A stretch of DNA of 34,599 nt, taken from the NCBI GenBank assembly GCA_035936835.1, contig DASYVT010000088.1:1-34599 (forward strand), written 5' to 3'. Numbering within the stretch: position 1 is the stretch's first letter; each line of letters starts with the position of its first letter. This document shows positions 16,322 through 24,159 of the stretch, in pieces. The translations under genes and the position numbers were made by a program. This stretch comes from Candidatus Methylomirabilota bacterium. GTDB taxonomy: Bacteria; Methylomirabilota; Methylomirabilia; Rokubacteriales; CSP1-6. The notes below the pieces were generated by a model. It was not told the origin of the DNA. It searched no databases and saw nothing but the letters and a program-made list of their open reading frames with translations.

Positions 16322-18649
16322 TCAGGGGGCTGGTTCAACCCGAAACTGCGCCACCGCCACCTCGGCGTTGACCCAGTTGTCGCGCAGGGCCAGCGCCACC
16401 AGGGCGGTGTACGCGCCCGGCTTGAGCCGGCCCTTGAGATTGACCACGAGCCGGGCGCCGTCGCGGTCGCGCGAGAGGCCGGCGTCCGCCACCGCGCCGT
16501 CGGCGCCGACAATGACGTAGCGGCAGACCGGCACGTCCGCGAGGTCCTCCTCGGAGACCGGCTTGCCCAGCGGCTCCCTCACGACGCGGTATTCCCGCAG
16601 GAACCTCTCGACGCGCTCGATCTCGGGGACGACCTCCAGGCGATCGCCGCGGGCGGTGAGCCGGGCGACGAAAGCCCGGCTCGGGCGAGCGAAGCGATCG
16701 TAGGTGCCGACCCCTTTCGGGTTGGTGAAGTCGCGGAACGCCCCTAAGACTACCTCGCGCTCCGTCCACTTCTCGAGCGCGTAGGGCCCGTTGGTGACGA
16801 GGAAGTGGCCGCGCTTAGCGTAAAAGCCCTTGAGCGAGGCCCAGCGTGTCTGGGCTTCGTCCGCCGTGACGAGTCGCTTGAGCGCGGGCGGGATGTAGGC
16901 CTGGGCCGCGAACGTCTCCACCAGCGCGAAGAGCGCCTCCTTGGTCTTCGCATCCCGCGCCAGGTCGAGCCACGGCACGCCGCGCCGCTTCGCCTCGCCC
17001 GGTGAAAAGGCCGCGAGGCCCCGCTTGACGGCCTCGTCCATCAGCGCGAGCACGGGCCAGGGCAAGGCGCTCCATGGAGGTGCTAAGGCTGCCAGAGCTT
17101 CGTTGTCGAGGGCGCCGCCGTTGACGTAGACCTCGATGACCGGAACGATGTAGGTGAACGTGTTGTCGCTGAACTTCTTGACTTCGGCGTCCACCTTGAT
17201 CACGCGGAAGCCGACGAGGGCCTGGCGGAGCGGCGCCGTCGCGGTCTCCACGGCGAGGTCGGCGGCGGCCCGCCCGCCTGCCCGCGCGCCCCAGCGGTAC
17301 GCGAAGCTGTACGCATAGGCGGCGTCAGCGGGGGTCATGCGCGTGTTGTCGTGGAAGGCGGAGGCCACCAGACGGTATGTGATGCGGGCTCGAGCGCTCT
17401 TGCCCTTCCCCGCGTCACTGAAGAGCCCGGTGCCGGGCTCCGGAATCAGGGCGTCTTCCGGCAGCTCGATCTCGGACACGGTTGGGGAAGTGGGCGGCCG
17501 AGTCACCGTCACGGCGGTCACCCGGTTGGCCACCCATCCCGAGCCGTAGGGTTCCGGGATCAGGGCCGGATCGCCCACGGCCGCCCACAGCAGCCGCCCC
17601 GCCGGATCGAGGAAGCCCCCGATAGGATTCCACGCGGCGGCGGGCCGGCTCGCGATTCCCAATCTGAGCCAGCCGTTCCACGGGAAGTCCTTGAGCTTAA
17701 CGGTGCGGAGGAAGATGGCGGAGTTGAACCCGGTCTGCGAATCCCAGGCGATATTCTCCACGCCCTGGGAGAACTCCGCGTTGAAGTACTCGCGGCGGAC
17801 AGTGTAGCCCAAGACTACCCGGTCGCAGCCCGCCGCCAGTCGCGACACCAGCTGGCGCTCGAGCTCGATCCGCGCGGTGGGGCTGTCAAAGGCGCCGGAA
17901 GCGAGGCGACGGTAGAGCCCCTCCGCCGCCTGACGATCCGCGGCGTCGCTCACGGCGCCGGCTGCGAGCAGATAGGCGTGGAACCAGCCCTCCTTGAGCC
18001 ACGGCGGGCCGAGCCAGCCGTCCAGGTTCAGGCCGTGGGAAGCGAGCAGGCCTTCAACGTCGACTTCCTCGATCGTGGCGTCCCACTTGCCGCCTCTGGC
18101 CGGGGCCTTCACGAGCCGCTCGGCCAGTGGACCTTTGGCCTGGACCAGCGGCGCAGCGCCCGATGCGGCAGGTGCTGCAGCGTAGGCTTGCTTCGCTGAC
18201 TGGGCCAGATCGAAGTGCTCCAGGTAGTCCATGTCATAGGGCGTGACGGGGTACGGATGCGGGACGTAGAGGCCCGGCGCTTGGCCAAGGCTCTTGGCGA
18301 TCCGGCGAGCCGCTGCGCACCGGCTCTCGCGGTTCGCCGCTGCCTGCGAGCCCGGATTGAAGGTCATGACAACATAGCCGCCCAGCGACTCGACGGGCTT
18401 GAGGTCGGCGGGGGCGCGGCCGCCGACGAAGGGATCGGCACCGACATAGGCGTGGAGCCCCGCGCTCTTGAGCAAGGGCACCGCCGCGGCCGGCGGCAGG
18501 GTCTGGATGCGGATCTCCTGCGGGTAATAGGACGGATAGAAGGGCAACTCGTGACCGGCCCCGGAGGGAGCGGCCCAGAGCAGGCAGAAGACAAGCAGGA
18601 TGAGCGCACGCCCTCGATGCGCCCACCGACGGAACAGGGAACGCCTCAT
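16322..18649 (-). CDS. Large exported protein resembling a divergent family-5 solute-binding protein
   Basis: This 775-residue protein has a basic N-terminus and a signal peptide (RALILLVFCLLWAAPSGAGHE). The C-terminal half contains phrases typical of SBP_bac_5 peptide-binding proteins: MTPADAAYAYSFAYRWG, and GHFLVTNGPYALEKWTEREVVLGAF with a following NPKGVGTYDRF. The N-terminal 250 residues (YPSYYPQEIRIQTLPPAAAVPLL...) match nothing I know, and the last 100 look like an extra beta domain. It is larger than usual family-5 proteins (about 500-600 residues). It sits between livK and livH in one operon, where a binding protein of the other fold class already exists. The start has no Shine-Dalgarno and lies 12 bases after a strong hairpin. 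The role is unknown; the family call is tentative. Confidence 0.6.
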   Translation of the reverse strand: MRRSLFRRWAHRGRALILLVFCLLWAAPSGAGHELPFYPSYYPQEIRIQTLPPAAAVPLLKSAGLHAYVGADPFVGGRAPADLKPVESLGGYVVMTFNPGSQAAANRESRCAAARRIAKSLGQAPGLYVPHPYPVTPYDMDYLEHFDLAQSAKQAYAAAPAASGAAPLVQAKGPLAERLVKAPARGGKWDATIEEVDVEGLLASHGLNLDGWLGPPWLKEGWFHAYLLAAGAVSDAADRQAAEGLYRRLASGAFDSPTARIELERQLVSRLAAGCDRVVLGYTVRREYFNAEFSQGVENIAWDSQTGFNSAIFLRTVKLKDFPWNGWLRLGIASRPAAAWNPIGGFLDPAGRLLWAAVGDPALIPEPYGSGWVANRVTAVTVTRPPTSPTVSEIELPEDALIPEPGTGLFSDAGKGKSARARITYRLVASAFHDNTRMTPADAAYAYSFAYRWGARAGGRAAADLAVETATAPLRQALVGFRVIKVDAEVKKFSDNTFTYIVPVIEVYVNGGALDNEALAALAPPWSALPWPVLALMDEAVKRGLAAFSPGEAKRRGVPWLDLARDAKTKEALFALVETFAAQAYIPPALKRLVTADEAQTRWASLKGFYAKRGHFLVTNGPYALEKWTEREVVLGAFRDFTNPKGVGTYDRFARPSRAFVARLTARGDRLEVVPEIERVERFLREYRVVREPLGKPVSEEDLADVPVCRYVIVGADGAVADAGLSRDRDGARLVVNLKGRLKPGAYTALVALALRDNWVNAEVAVAQFRVEPAP

Positions 18650-18661
18650 GAACGTGAGAAA

Positions 18662-18694
18662 GGGGGAGGGGGGCAGGTCCTGCCCCCCTCCCCC
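18662..18694 (-). other. Strong G/C hairpin between livK and the next gene
   Basis: The two arms (18662-18677 and 18679-18694) are perfectly complementary over 16 bp, centred on T18678, so the folded form has a stem of about 15 bp and a three-base loop. It lies 19 bases downstream of the livK stop. No T-run follows, so it is more likely an mRNA-stabilising or attenuating structure than a full terminator. It ends 12 bases before the ATG of the following gene. Confidence 0.75.
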
Positions 18695-18713
18695 GAACCC
18701 GTGAGCCGAGACG

Positions 18714-20093
18714 CTAGACCTTGACCTGGGGCCAGGTCTTCTCGATCCAGGTATAGGTGCGAGTCTCCTCACCGCTCGGCGCCGGCCACCCCGGAGGCGC
18801 CGTGATGTTGCGGATGGGGATGGTGATGATCTTGGTCGGATCGAGGATCTGGAACGGATAGTCAGGCGAGTTGACGCTGAAGCCCGTCATGGCGTCCTTG
18901 TAGCCCTGGTGGTTGTCCGGGCGGATGTGGATGTAACCCGCCGGCCCGGAGATGGACGCCCCTTCCAGCTGGCTGATGAGGGCCTCGTCGTCGGGCCAGC
19001 CGCCCGTCAGCTTGTTGGCCTTCTCGACCGTCTGCTTCAGGAGCATGAGCGTCGTATAGGCGCCTTCGGACTGGAAGTTCGGGTACTCCTTCCACCGCTC
19101 GAAGTACTTCTTCACGAACGCCGTGTTGGCCGGCCAGCGGTCCTGCGGCGGATAGTTGAAGTAATAGTTGGAGTGGACGCCCGCGATGACGCCCTCCGGG
19201 TGGTCCTTGCCGATGGCGTGCGGCGCGACGCCGAAGGCGATCATGCTCGTGAACTTCATCTTCTTGAACAGGTCGTAGCGCAGCGCCTGCTTGTACATGG
19301 CCACATAGTCGCCGCCCCACACCGAGGAGACCAGCAGGTCAGGCTTGGCCGCGATGGCCTTGGTGATGTGGGAGGTGAAGTCCGTGGTGCCGAGCTTGGG
19401 CCAGCCCTCCGACACCACCTGGGTGCCGGGCATCATCTTCTTCATCACGATGTTGAAGTGCGCGAAGGCGTTGCGCCCGTAGGAGTAGTCGGGGTGGATG
19501 TGGGCGATCTTCCGCACCTTGGGCCAGGTCATGGCGGTCGCGACGGCCGCGGTCACGCCGTCGGCCGACTGCATGTTGGTGATGCGGAAGATGTGGTGCG
19601 GGTTCAGCACGGCCTTGTCGAAGAGGAAGTCCGTGCATCCGTCCACGAAGATCGTGAGCAGCTTGAGCTCCTCGGCCACTGGCCCGAGCGCCGGCGTGTT
19701 GCCGCTCGAGATGACCCCAGTGAAGAGGTCAATCTTCTCGGAGAGCTTCATCCGGCGCATTTCCTTCACGTTCGCGTCGGTGCCGGCCGCTTCGTCGGCC
19801 TTGAAGGTCTCGATCTTGCGCTTGCCCAAGAGACCGCCCTGGGCGTTGATCTCCTCAGCCGCCAGGATATGCCCCTTGTAGGAGGGCTCTCCGAGCACGG
19901 CGGCGGCGCCGGTGAAGAAGGTCATGTGGCCGACCTTGTACGGCGTGTCGGGGATGTTGCCCTTGGGCTGGGCTTCGGCGCGGCTGATGAGAGCCGGGCC
20001 GCCGACGAGCGGCACGGCGGCCGCGGTCGCCGCGGCGCCGACCGTCACGCCGAGAGAACTCAGGAAGTCACGACGGGAAACTTCTGGGGCCAT
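18714..20093 (-). CDS. livK: Tat-exported ABC transporter substrate-binding protein, LivK type
   Basis: This 459-residue binding protein is of the Peripla_BP_6 fold. MAPEVSRRDFLSSLG carries a twin-arginine motif (R7, R8) and a long Ala-rich hydrophobic stretch to about residue 44. The mature part begins NIPDTPYKVGHMTFFTGAAAVLGEPSYKGHILAAEEIN, followed by the family phrase GLLGKRKIETFKADE. A GVISSGNTPALGPVAEEL loop (about 145-162) contacts the ligand in relatives. The ATG at 20093 has AAGGAGGG seven bases upstream and a good promoter. It is the first gene of the livK, binding-protein-like, livHMGF operon. It is longer than E. coli LivK (369), like amide- or urea-type relatives, so the substrate is open. 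Confidence 0.92.
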   Translation of the reverse strand: MAPEVSRRDFLSSLGVTVGAAATAAAVPLVGGPALISRAEAQPKGNIPDTPYKVGHMTFFTGAAAVLGEPSYKGHILAAEEINAQGGLLGKRKIETFKADEAAGTDANVKEMRRMKLSEKIDLFTGVISSGNTPALGPVAEELKLLTIFVDGCTDFLFDKAVLNPHHIFRITNMQSADGVTAAVATAMTWPKVRKIAHIHPDYSYGRNAFAHFNIVMKKMMPGTQVVSEGWPKLGTTDFTSHITKAIAAKPDLLVSSVWGGDYVAMYKQALRYDLFKKMKFTSMIAFGVAPHAIGKDHPEGVIAGVHSNYYFNYPPQDRWPANTAFVKKYFERWKEYPNFQSEGAYTTLMLLKQTVEKANKLTGGWPDDEALISQLEGASISGPAGYIHIRPDNHQGYKDAMTGFSVNSPDYPFQILDPTKIITIPIRNITAPPGWPAPSGEETRTYTWIEKTWPQVKV

Positions 20094-20149
20094 AAGGCGT
20101 CCCTCCTTGATTGGGTGGACCGTGTCGAGGCCAGTGGTGGGGCAAGGAG

Positions 20150-20177
20150 ATATTAGCCGGGGCTCGGGGGAAGTCAA
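20150..20177 (-). promoter_or_regulatory. Sigma-70-type promoter of the livK operon
   Basis: On the minus strand TTGACT (20177 to 20172; five of six) and TAATAT (20155 to 20150; four of six) are 16 bases apart. The -10 box lies 56 bases upstream of the livK ATG at 20093, and no other gene intervenes. Confidence 0.55.
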
Positions 20178-20276
20178 GGAGTAAGCGCAGAGGGCGGCCT
20201 GTTCTCGGCGCGATGCGTCAGAGCCTCGCGTCCTCGAGCAAGAGCGCCTATAATCGTGCTCGAAGGCCATGCGGAC

Positions 20277-20927
20277 ATGAGCGCCATCACGCGATCGCTT
20301 CGCGGCATCGGGGCCGCCGTGAAATCACGGCCGTGGCTGTTCCTCGCGGTCGCTCTCGGCGTCTTCGCCCTCGACATCCTGGTCCCGCCCCTCGTCCTGA
20401 CCCTCGCTCGCAAGCCCGTCACCGCCTTCACCATCAACCCCTGGCTGCCCTCCCTGCCCGACTACCTCGCCTCCGGGCGCGGCTCGCTCGGGGAGCGCTT
20501 CACCAAGGCGTGGGGCCTGGCGCTCTTCTGGTTCTCCGCGGACAATTCGTTCGGGCTCGAATGGGGCTTCGCCGTCACGACGGCCGACCTCGCGCGCTTC
20601 GCCTTCATGTCCCTCCTCGTCGCGGCGTACTTCGCGCTCTGGATGGAGCGCCGCGCGGCTCTCCCCGTCGCTCCGTGGGGCCGCGGGGCCGGAGGATCAG
20701 GCGGCGTGCTGGGAGCGCTGGGCGGCATCTTCGGGCTCTCCACCGGCGGCTGCACCGTGATGGGCTGCGGCGCGCCGGTCCTTCCGGTGATCGGGCTCGC
20801 CTTCGCGGGCCTCAGCAGCACCACGATCAAGTGGATGTCCGACCTCTCAACGATCGGCACGGCGGCGGTGCTGATCGGTCTGGTATCAGCCGTCGGCTGG
20901 CTAGGCTACCGCACAGGCCGCCGATAA
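20277..20927 (+). CDS. Membrane protein of unknown function with a GGCTVMGCG motif
   Basis: This 216-residue protein has about five hydrophobic segments: WLFLAVALGVFALDILVPPLV near residue 25, a second around WGLALFWFS (residue 80), FAFMSLLVAAYFALWM, a Gly-rich GGVLGALGGIFGLSTGGCTVMGCGAPVLPVIGLAF stretch and GTAAVLIGLVSAVGWLGY. The Gly-rich stretch holds two cysteines five residues apart (C160 and C165) inside or at the edge of the membrane, which could bind metal or form a redox pair. No family is recognised. ATG at 20277 was chosen, with a weak GAAGG ten bases upstream; a GTG seven codons earlier is also in frame. It is divergent from livK. Confidence 0.72.
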   Translation: MSAITRSLRGIGAAVKSRPWLFLAVALGVFALDILVPPLVLTLARKPVTAFTINPWLPSLPDYLASGRGSLGERFTKAWGLALFWFSADNSFGLEWGFAVTTADLARFAFMSLLVAAYFALWMERRAALPVAPWGRGAGGSGGVLGALGGIFGLSTGGCTVMGCGAPVLPVIGLAFAGLSSTTIKWMSDLSTIGTAAVLIGLVSAVGWLGYRTGRR

Positions 20928-20945
20928 GGGCCCATCTGCTTCGTT

Positions 20946-21007
20946 GGCGCCCTCGGCCGCAGGCTCAACGTACAGGAGTACGCCTCGCCCGCGGCCCTTC
21001 GGGCGCC
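20946..21007. repeat. 62-bp imperfect palindrome downstream of the membrane protein gene
   Basis: Four complementary blocks pair in order: GGCGCCC with GGGCGCC, GGCCGC with GCGGCC, AGGC with GCCT, and GTAC with GTAC, around an AGGA loop, with short mismatched bulges between. It starts 18 bases after a stop codon. The layout suggests a REP-like repetitive palindrome or a transcript-end structure. No T-run follows. Only one copy is in this window. Confidence 0.65.
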
Positions 21008-21063
21008 GCCTCGCATCTGGACCCTTCTCGCCGGTCTCAAGTCGAGAGGTGTAGACTGCCGGG

Positions 21064-21870
21064 GTGCTGACCCGCGAGTTCGGGCCCACCGGTGTCAAGG
21101 TCAGCGTCATCGGCCAGGGCACCTGGCACATGGGCGAGGACCGGCGCCTCAAGAAGGGCGAGATTGCGGCGCTCCGGCTCGGCATCGAGCTGGGCCTGAC
21201 CCACATCGACACCGCTGAGATGTACGCAGACGGCCAAGCCGAGGAGATCGTCGCTGAAGCGGTGGCGGGGCAGCGCGACCGCGTCTTCATCGCCACCAAG
21301 GTCCTGCCCTCGAACGCGTCGTACAAGGGCACGCTCGACGCCTGCGAGCGCTCGCTCAAGCGCCTGCGTACCGACCACGTGGACCTCTACCTCTTGCACT
21401 GGTGGAGCGGGCAGCACCCCATCGAGGACACCATGCGCGCCTTGGTAGCCCTCTGCGCATCGGGCAAGACGCGCTTCGCCGGCGTGAGCAACTTCGACGT
21501 CGAGCAGATGCGGGCGGCCCAGGCGGCGCTCGGCAAGGTCCCCCTCGCCTGCAACCAGGTGCTGTACCACCTTCGCGACCGCGACATCGAGAAGGACGTC
21601 GTGCCGCACTGCGAGCGGGAGCGGATCGCCGTCGTGGGCTACACGCCGCTGGCGCGCGGCGGCTTCATGCGCGGGGCGGTCGCCGACGTCGCCAAGCGGC
21701 TCGGCAAGACACCGCGCCAGGTCGCGCTCAACTTCCTCACCCGCCGCCCGTCGCTCTTCGCCATCCCGAAGGCGACGAGCCCCGAACACGTCCGGGAGAA
21801 CGCGGGCGCGCTCGACTTCACGCTCACCCCTGAAGATCTCTCGGCCATCGATGCCGAGCACCGGAGATAG
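21064..21870 (+). CDS. Aldo/keto reductase
   Basis: This 268-residue NAD(P)H-dependent oxidoreductase has the AKR barrel fold. The catalytic tetrad is visible: D49 and Y54 in HIDTAEMYADGQAEE, K79 in IATKVLP and H112 in LYLLHWW. The GVSNFDVEQM phrase (about residue 140) and the coenzyme-binding region AIPKATSPEHVRENAGAL near 240 are canonical. The protein is a little shorter than the 280-330 usual for the family. It begins with GTG at 21064 and ends three bases before the molybdenum hydroxylase gene, so it is the first gene of a redox operon. The substrate, an aldehyde or ketone, is unknown. Confidence 0.9.
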   Translation: MLTREFGPTGVKVSVIGQGTWHMGEDRRLKKGEIAALRLGIELGLTHIDTAEMYADGQAEEIVAEAVAGQRDRVFIATKVLPSNASYKGTLDACERSLKRLRTDHVDLYLLHWWSGQHPIEDTMRALVALCASGKTRFAGVSNFDVEQMRAAQAALGKVPLACNQVLYHLRDRDIEKDVVPHCERERIAVVGYTPLARGGFMRGAVADVAKRLGKTPRQVALNFLTRRPSLFAIPKATSPEHVRENAGALDFTLTPEDLSAIDAEHRR

Positions 21871-21873
21871 ACC

Positions 21874-24159
21874 ATGCCCCCTGTGTCCAGCATCGGCCAG
21901 TCCCTTCGCCGCGTGGACGGCGGCGAGAAGGCGGCGGGCCTCACGCGCTTCGCCGCGGACCTCGTGCAGACGAACGCGTTGCACGCCCGCCTCGTGCTCT
22001 CGCATCACGCTCACGCGCGCATCCTTAAGGTGAACGCGCACGCCGCCAGGGCCCTGCCCGGCGTGGTCGGCGTCTTCACCGGGCGCGACCTGCCGCTCAC
22101 CAAGCAGGATCCGTCCGACCGCAACCGCTGCCCTCTGGCGCTCGACACCGTCCGCTTCGTGGGGCACCCCGTGGTCGCGGTCGTGGCCGAGAGCGAGGCC
22201 GTCGCCGAGGACGCGGCGGCGCTGGTCGAGATCGAGTACGAGATCCTGCCCGCCGCGGTCGACGCGCTCGAGGCCATGCGGCCCGACGCCCCGCTCGTGA
22301 GCGAGCTTGGCGGCCAGGACGATGACGCCGAGCTGGGCCAGCACGGCGCGGCCGGCGGCGGCGCGGCGCTCAAGGAAGCGCTCGGGTCCAACATCGCGAG
22401 CACCCAGCACTTCACGCGCGGCGACGTCGCCAAGGGCTTCGCCGAGGCGGACGTCGTGATCGAGCGCACCTACCGCACGAGCGTCGTCCACCAGGGCTAC
22501 CTCGAGCCGCGCGCGGCCGTGGCGCAGGTGGACGCGCTCGGCAACGTTACCGTGTGGACGACCACCCAAGCGCTCTTCTACACGCGCTCGGAAGTCGCCG
22601 AGGCCCTGGGCCTGCCCGAGCACCAGGTGCGCATCGTCGCGACGCCGATCGGCGGCGGCTTCGGCGGCAAGTTCGTCCTCCTCGAGCCGCTCGCCGCGGC
22701 GCTCGCGATCGCGCTCAGGCGATCCGTCTCGCTCGTGCTCTCGCGCACCGAGGAGTTCCTGACGACGACCCCCGCGCCCGCGAGCGTTTTCGAGCTCAAG
22801 ACCGGCATCGCCAAGGACGGCAGGCTGACCGCCCTTCAGGCGCGGGTCATCTTCGACGCCGGCGCCTATGCGGGCGCGCCGCTCGGTATCGCCTGTCTGA
22901 TGCTCGGCGGCTGCTACCGGCTGCCCCACATGGACATCCGCGGCTACGAGGTGCTGACCCACAAGACGGGCAACGGCGCCTACCGCGCTCCCGGCGCCGT
23001 CCAGGCGGCCTTCGCGCTGGAATCCCAGATGGACCTGATGGCCCGCGCGCTCGGCATGGACCCGCTCGACCTGAGACTCCTCAACGCGTCGTCCGAGGGC
23101 GATCTCATGGCCAACGGCAACAAGTGGCCGCGCATCGGTCTCCGCCCCTGCCTCGAGCGGCTCAAGGAGGAGCGCGGCCGCCGCAAGGCGTCCGCGGGAT
23201 CTAATCCGCGCTTGAAGCGTGGGGTCGGGGTCGCAATTGGCGGCTGGATGGGCGGCATCGAGCCGGCCAACGCGGTCTGCCGGCTCGAGCGCGACGGCAC
23301 GCTGTCCATCATCGTGGGCACGGTGGACATGAGCGGAACCAACACGGCCTTCGCCCAGATCGCCTCGGAGGCCTTTGGTCTTCCCACGGGACTCATCCGG
23401 GTGGTGAACGCCGACACCGAGGCCGCGCCCTACGCCGGCTCGAGCGGCGGGAGCAAGATCACCTACACTGTCGGCGCGGCCGTCGAGAAGGCAGCGCGCG
23501 ACGCGAGGCAGCAGCTCTTCGCCATCGCCGCGCGTCACCTCGAGGCGGCGGTGGAGGACCTCGAGCTGGTCGACCGGGCGATCCAGGTCCGGGGCGCGCC
23601 CGGCAAGGCCGTGCCGATCGCCGCGCTCGCCAAGGCGTCGATGCAGTTCGCGGGCAAGTACGAGCCCGTGTACGGGCGTGGCTCGACGGCGACCATCGCG
23701 CGCTCGCCCGCCTTCGCGGCGCATCTCGCCGAGGTCGAGGTGGATATGGAGACCGGTCACGTGCGAGTGCTCGACCAGGTCGTGGTCCAGGACGTAGGGC
23801 GCGCGATCAACCCCGCGGCCATCGAAGGCCAGATCCAGGGCGCCGCCGCCCAGGGGGTCGGGTGGGCCCTCCTCGAGCGGATGCCGTACGACGCGCACGG
23901 CCAGCTGCTCTCGGCAACGTTCATGGACTACGCCATGCCGGCGAGCGACACCGTCGCCGCGGTGCGCGCCGTGCTCGTGGAGGTGCCATCCGAGCTGGGC
24001 CCCTTCGGCGCGAAGGGAGTCGGCGAGCCGCCCGTGGTCGGCGCGCCCGCCGCCATCGCCAACGCGGTCATGGACGCGACAGGACACCGCTTCACCGAGC
24101 TGCCCATCACGAGCGAGGCCGTGAGCCGCGCGGTCTTAGGAGCCATCGTCCATTCGTAA
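21874..24159 (+). CDS. Xanthine dehydrogenase-family molybdopterin-binding (large) subunit
   Basis: This 761-residue molybdenum hydroxylase subunit oxidises a C-H bond at a Mo-cofactor site. The N-terminal a/b hammerhead domain runs to about residue 110 (SIGQSLRRVDGGEKAAGLTRFAADL). GGGFGGK (260-266) is the conserved cofactor loop. AYRAPG (369-374) aligns with the active-site loop that reads AYRCSFR in true CO dehydrogenase, so this is not a form I CoxL. The catalytic glutamate is E718 in GAKGVGE near the C-terminus. The usual partners, a 2Fe-2S subunit and a FAD subunit, are not in this operon. It lies between an aldo/keto reductase gene and an MFS gene that overlaps its stop. Confidence 0.93.
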   Translation: MPPVSSIGQSLRRVDGGEKAAGLTRFAADLVQTNALHARLVLSHHAHARILKVNAHAARALPGVVGVFTGRDLPLTKQDPSDRNRCPLALDTVRFVGHPVVAVVAESEAVAEDAAALVEIEYEILPAAVDALEAMRPDAPLVSELGGQDDDAELGQHGAAGGGAALKEALGSNIASTQHFTRGDVAKGFAEADVVIERTYRTSVVHQGYLEPRAAVAQVDALGNVTVWTTTQALFYTRSEVAEALGLPEHQVRIVATPIGGGFGGKFVLLEPLAAALAIALRRSVSLVLSRTEEFLTTTPAPASVFELKTGIAKDGRLTALQARVIFDAGAYAGAPLGIACLMLGGCYRLPHMDIRGYEVLTHKTGNGAYRAPGAVQAAFALESQMDLMARALGMDPLDLRLLNASSEGDLMANGNKWPRIGLRPCLERLKEERGRRKASAGSNPRLKRGVGVAIGGWMGGIEPANAVCRLERDGTLSIIVGTVDMSGTNTAFAQIASEAFGLPTGLIRVVNADTEAAPYAGSSGGSKITYTVGAAVEKAARDARQQLFAIAARHLEAAVEDLELVDRAIQVRGAPGKAVPIAALAKASMQFAGKYEPVYGRGSTATIARSPAFAAHLAEVEVDMETGHVRVLDQVVVQDVGRAINPAAIEGQIQGAAAQGVGWALLERMPYDAHGQLLSATFMDYAMPASDTVAAVRAVLVEVPSELGPFGAKGVGEPPVVGAPAAIANAVMDATGHRFTELPITSEAVSRAVLGAIVHS

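Noticed and set aside
20946-21007. attC site
   Set aside because: The palindrome has the right size but no core-site ends, and its blocks pair by a REP-like pattern.
21037-24087. A very long minus-strand open frame (over 1000 codons) opposite the molybdenum hydroxylase gene
   Set aside because: It has no recognisable domain, is rich in R, H, G, A and D as expected for the antisense of GC-rich coding DNA, and the plus-strand gene has full-length conserved motifs.
21874-24159. Aerobic carbon monoxide dehydrogenase large subunit (coxL)
   Set aside because: The active-site loop is AYRAPG, not the AYRCSFR of form I CoxL, and the CoxM and CoxS partners are missing.
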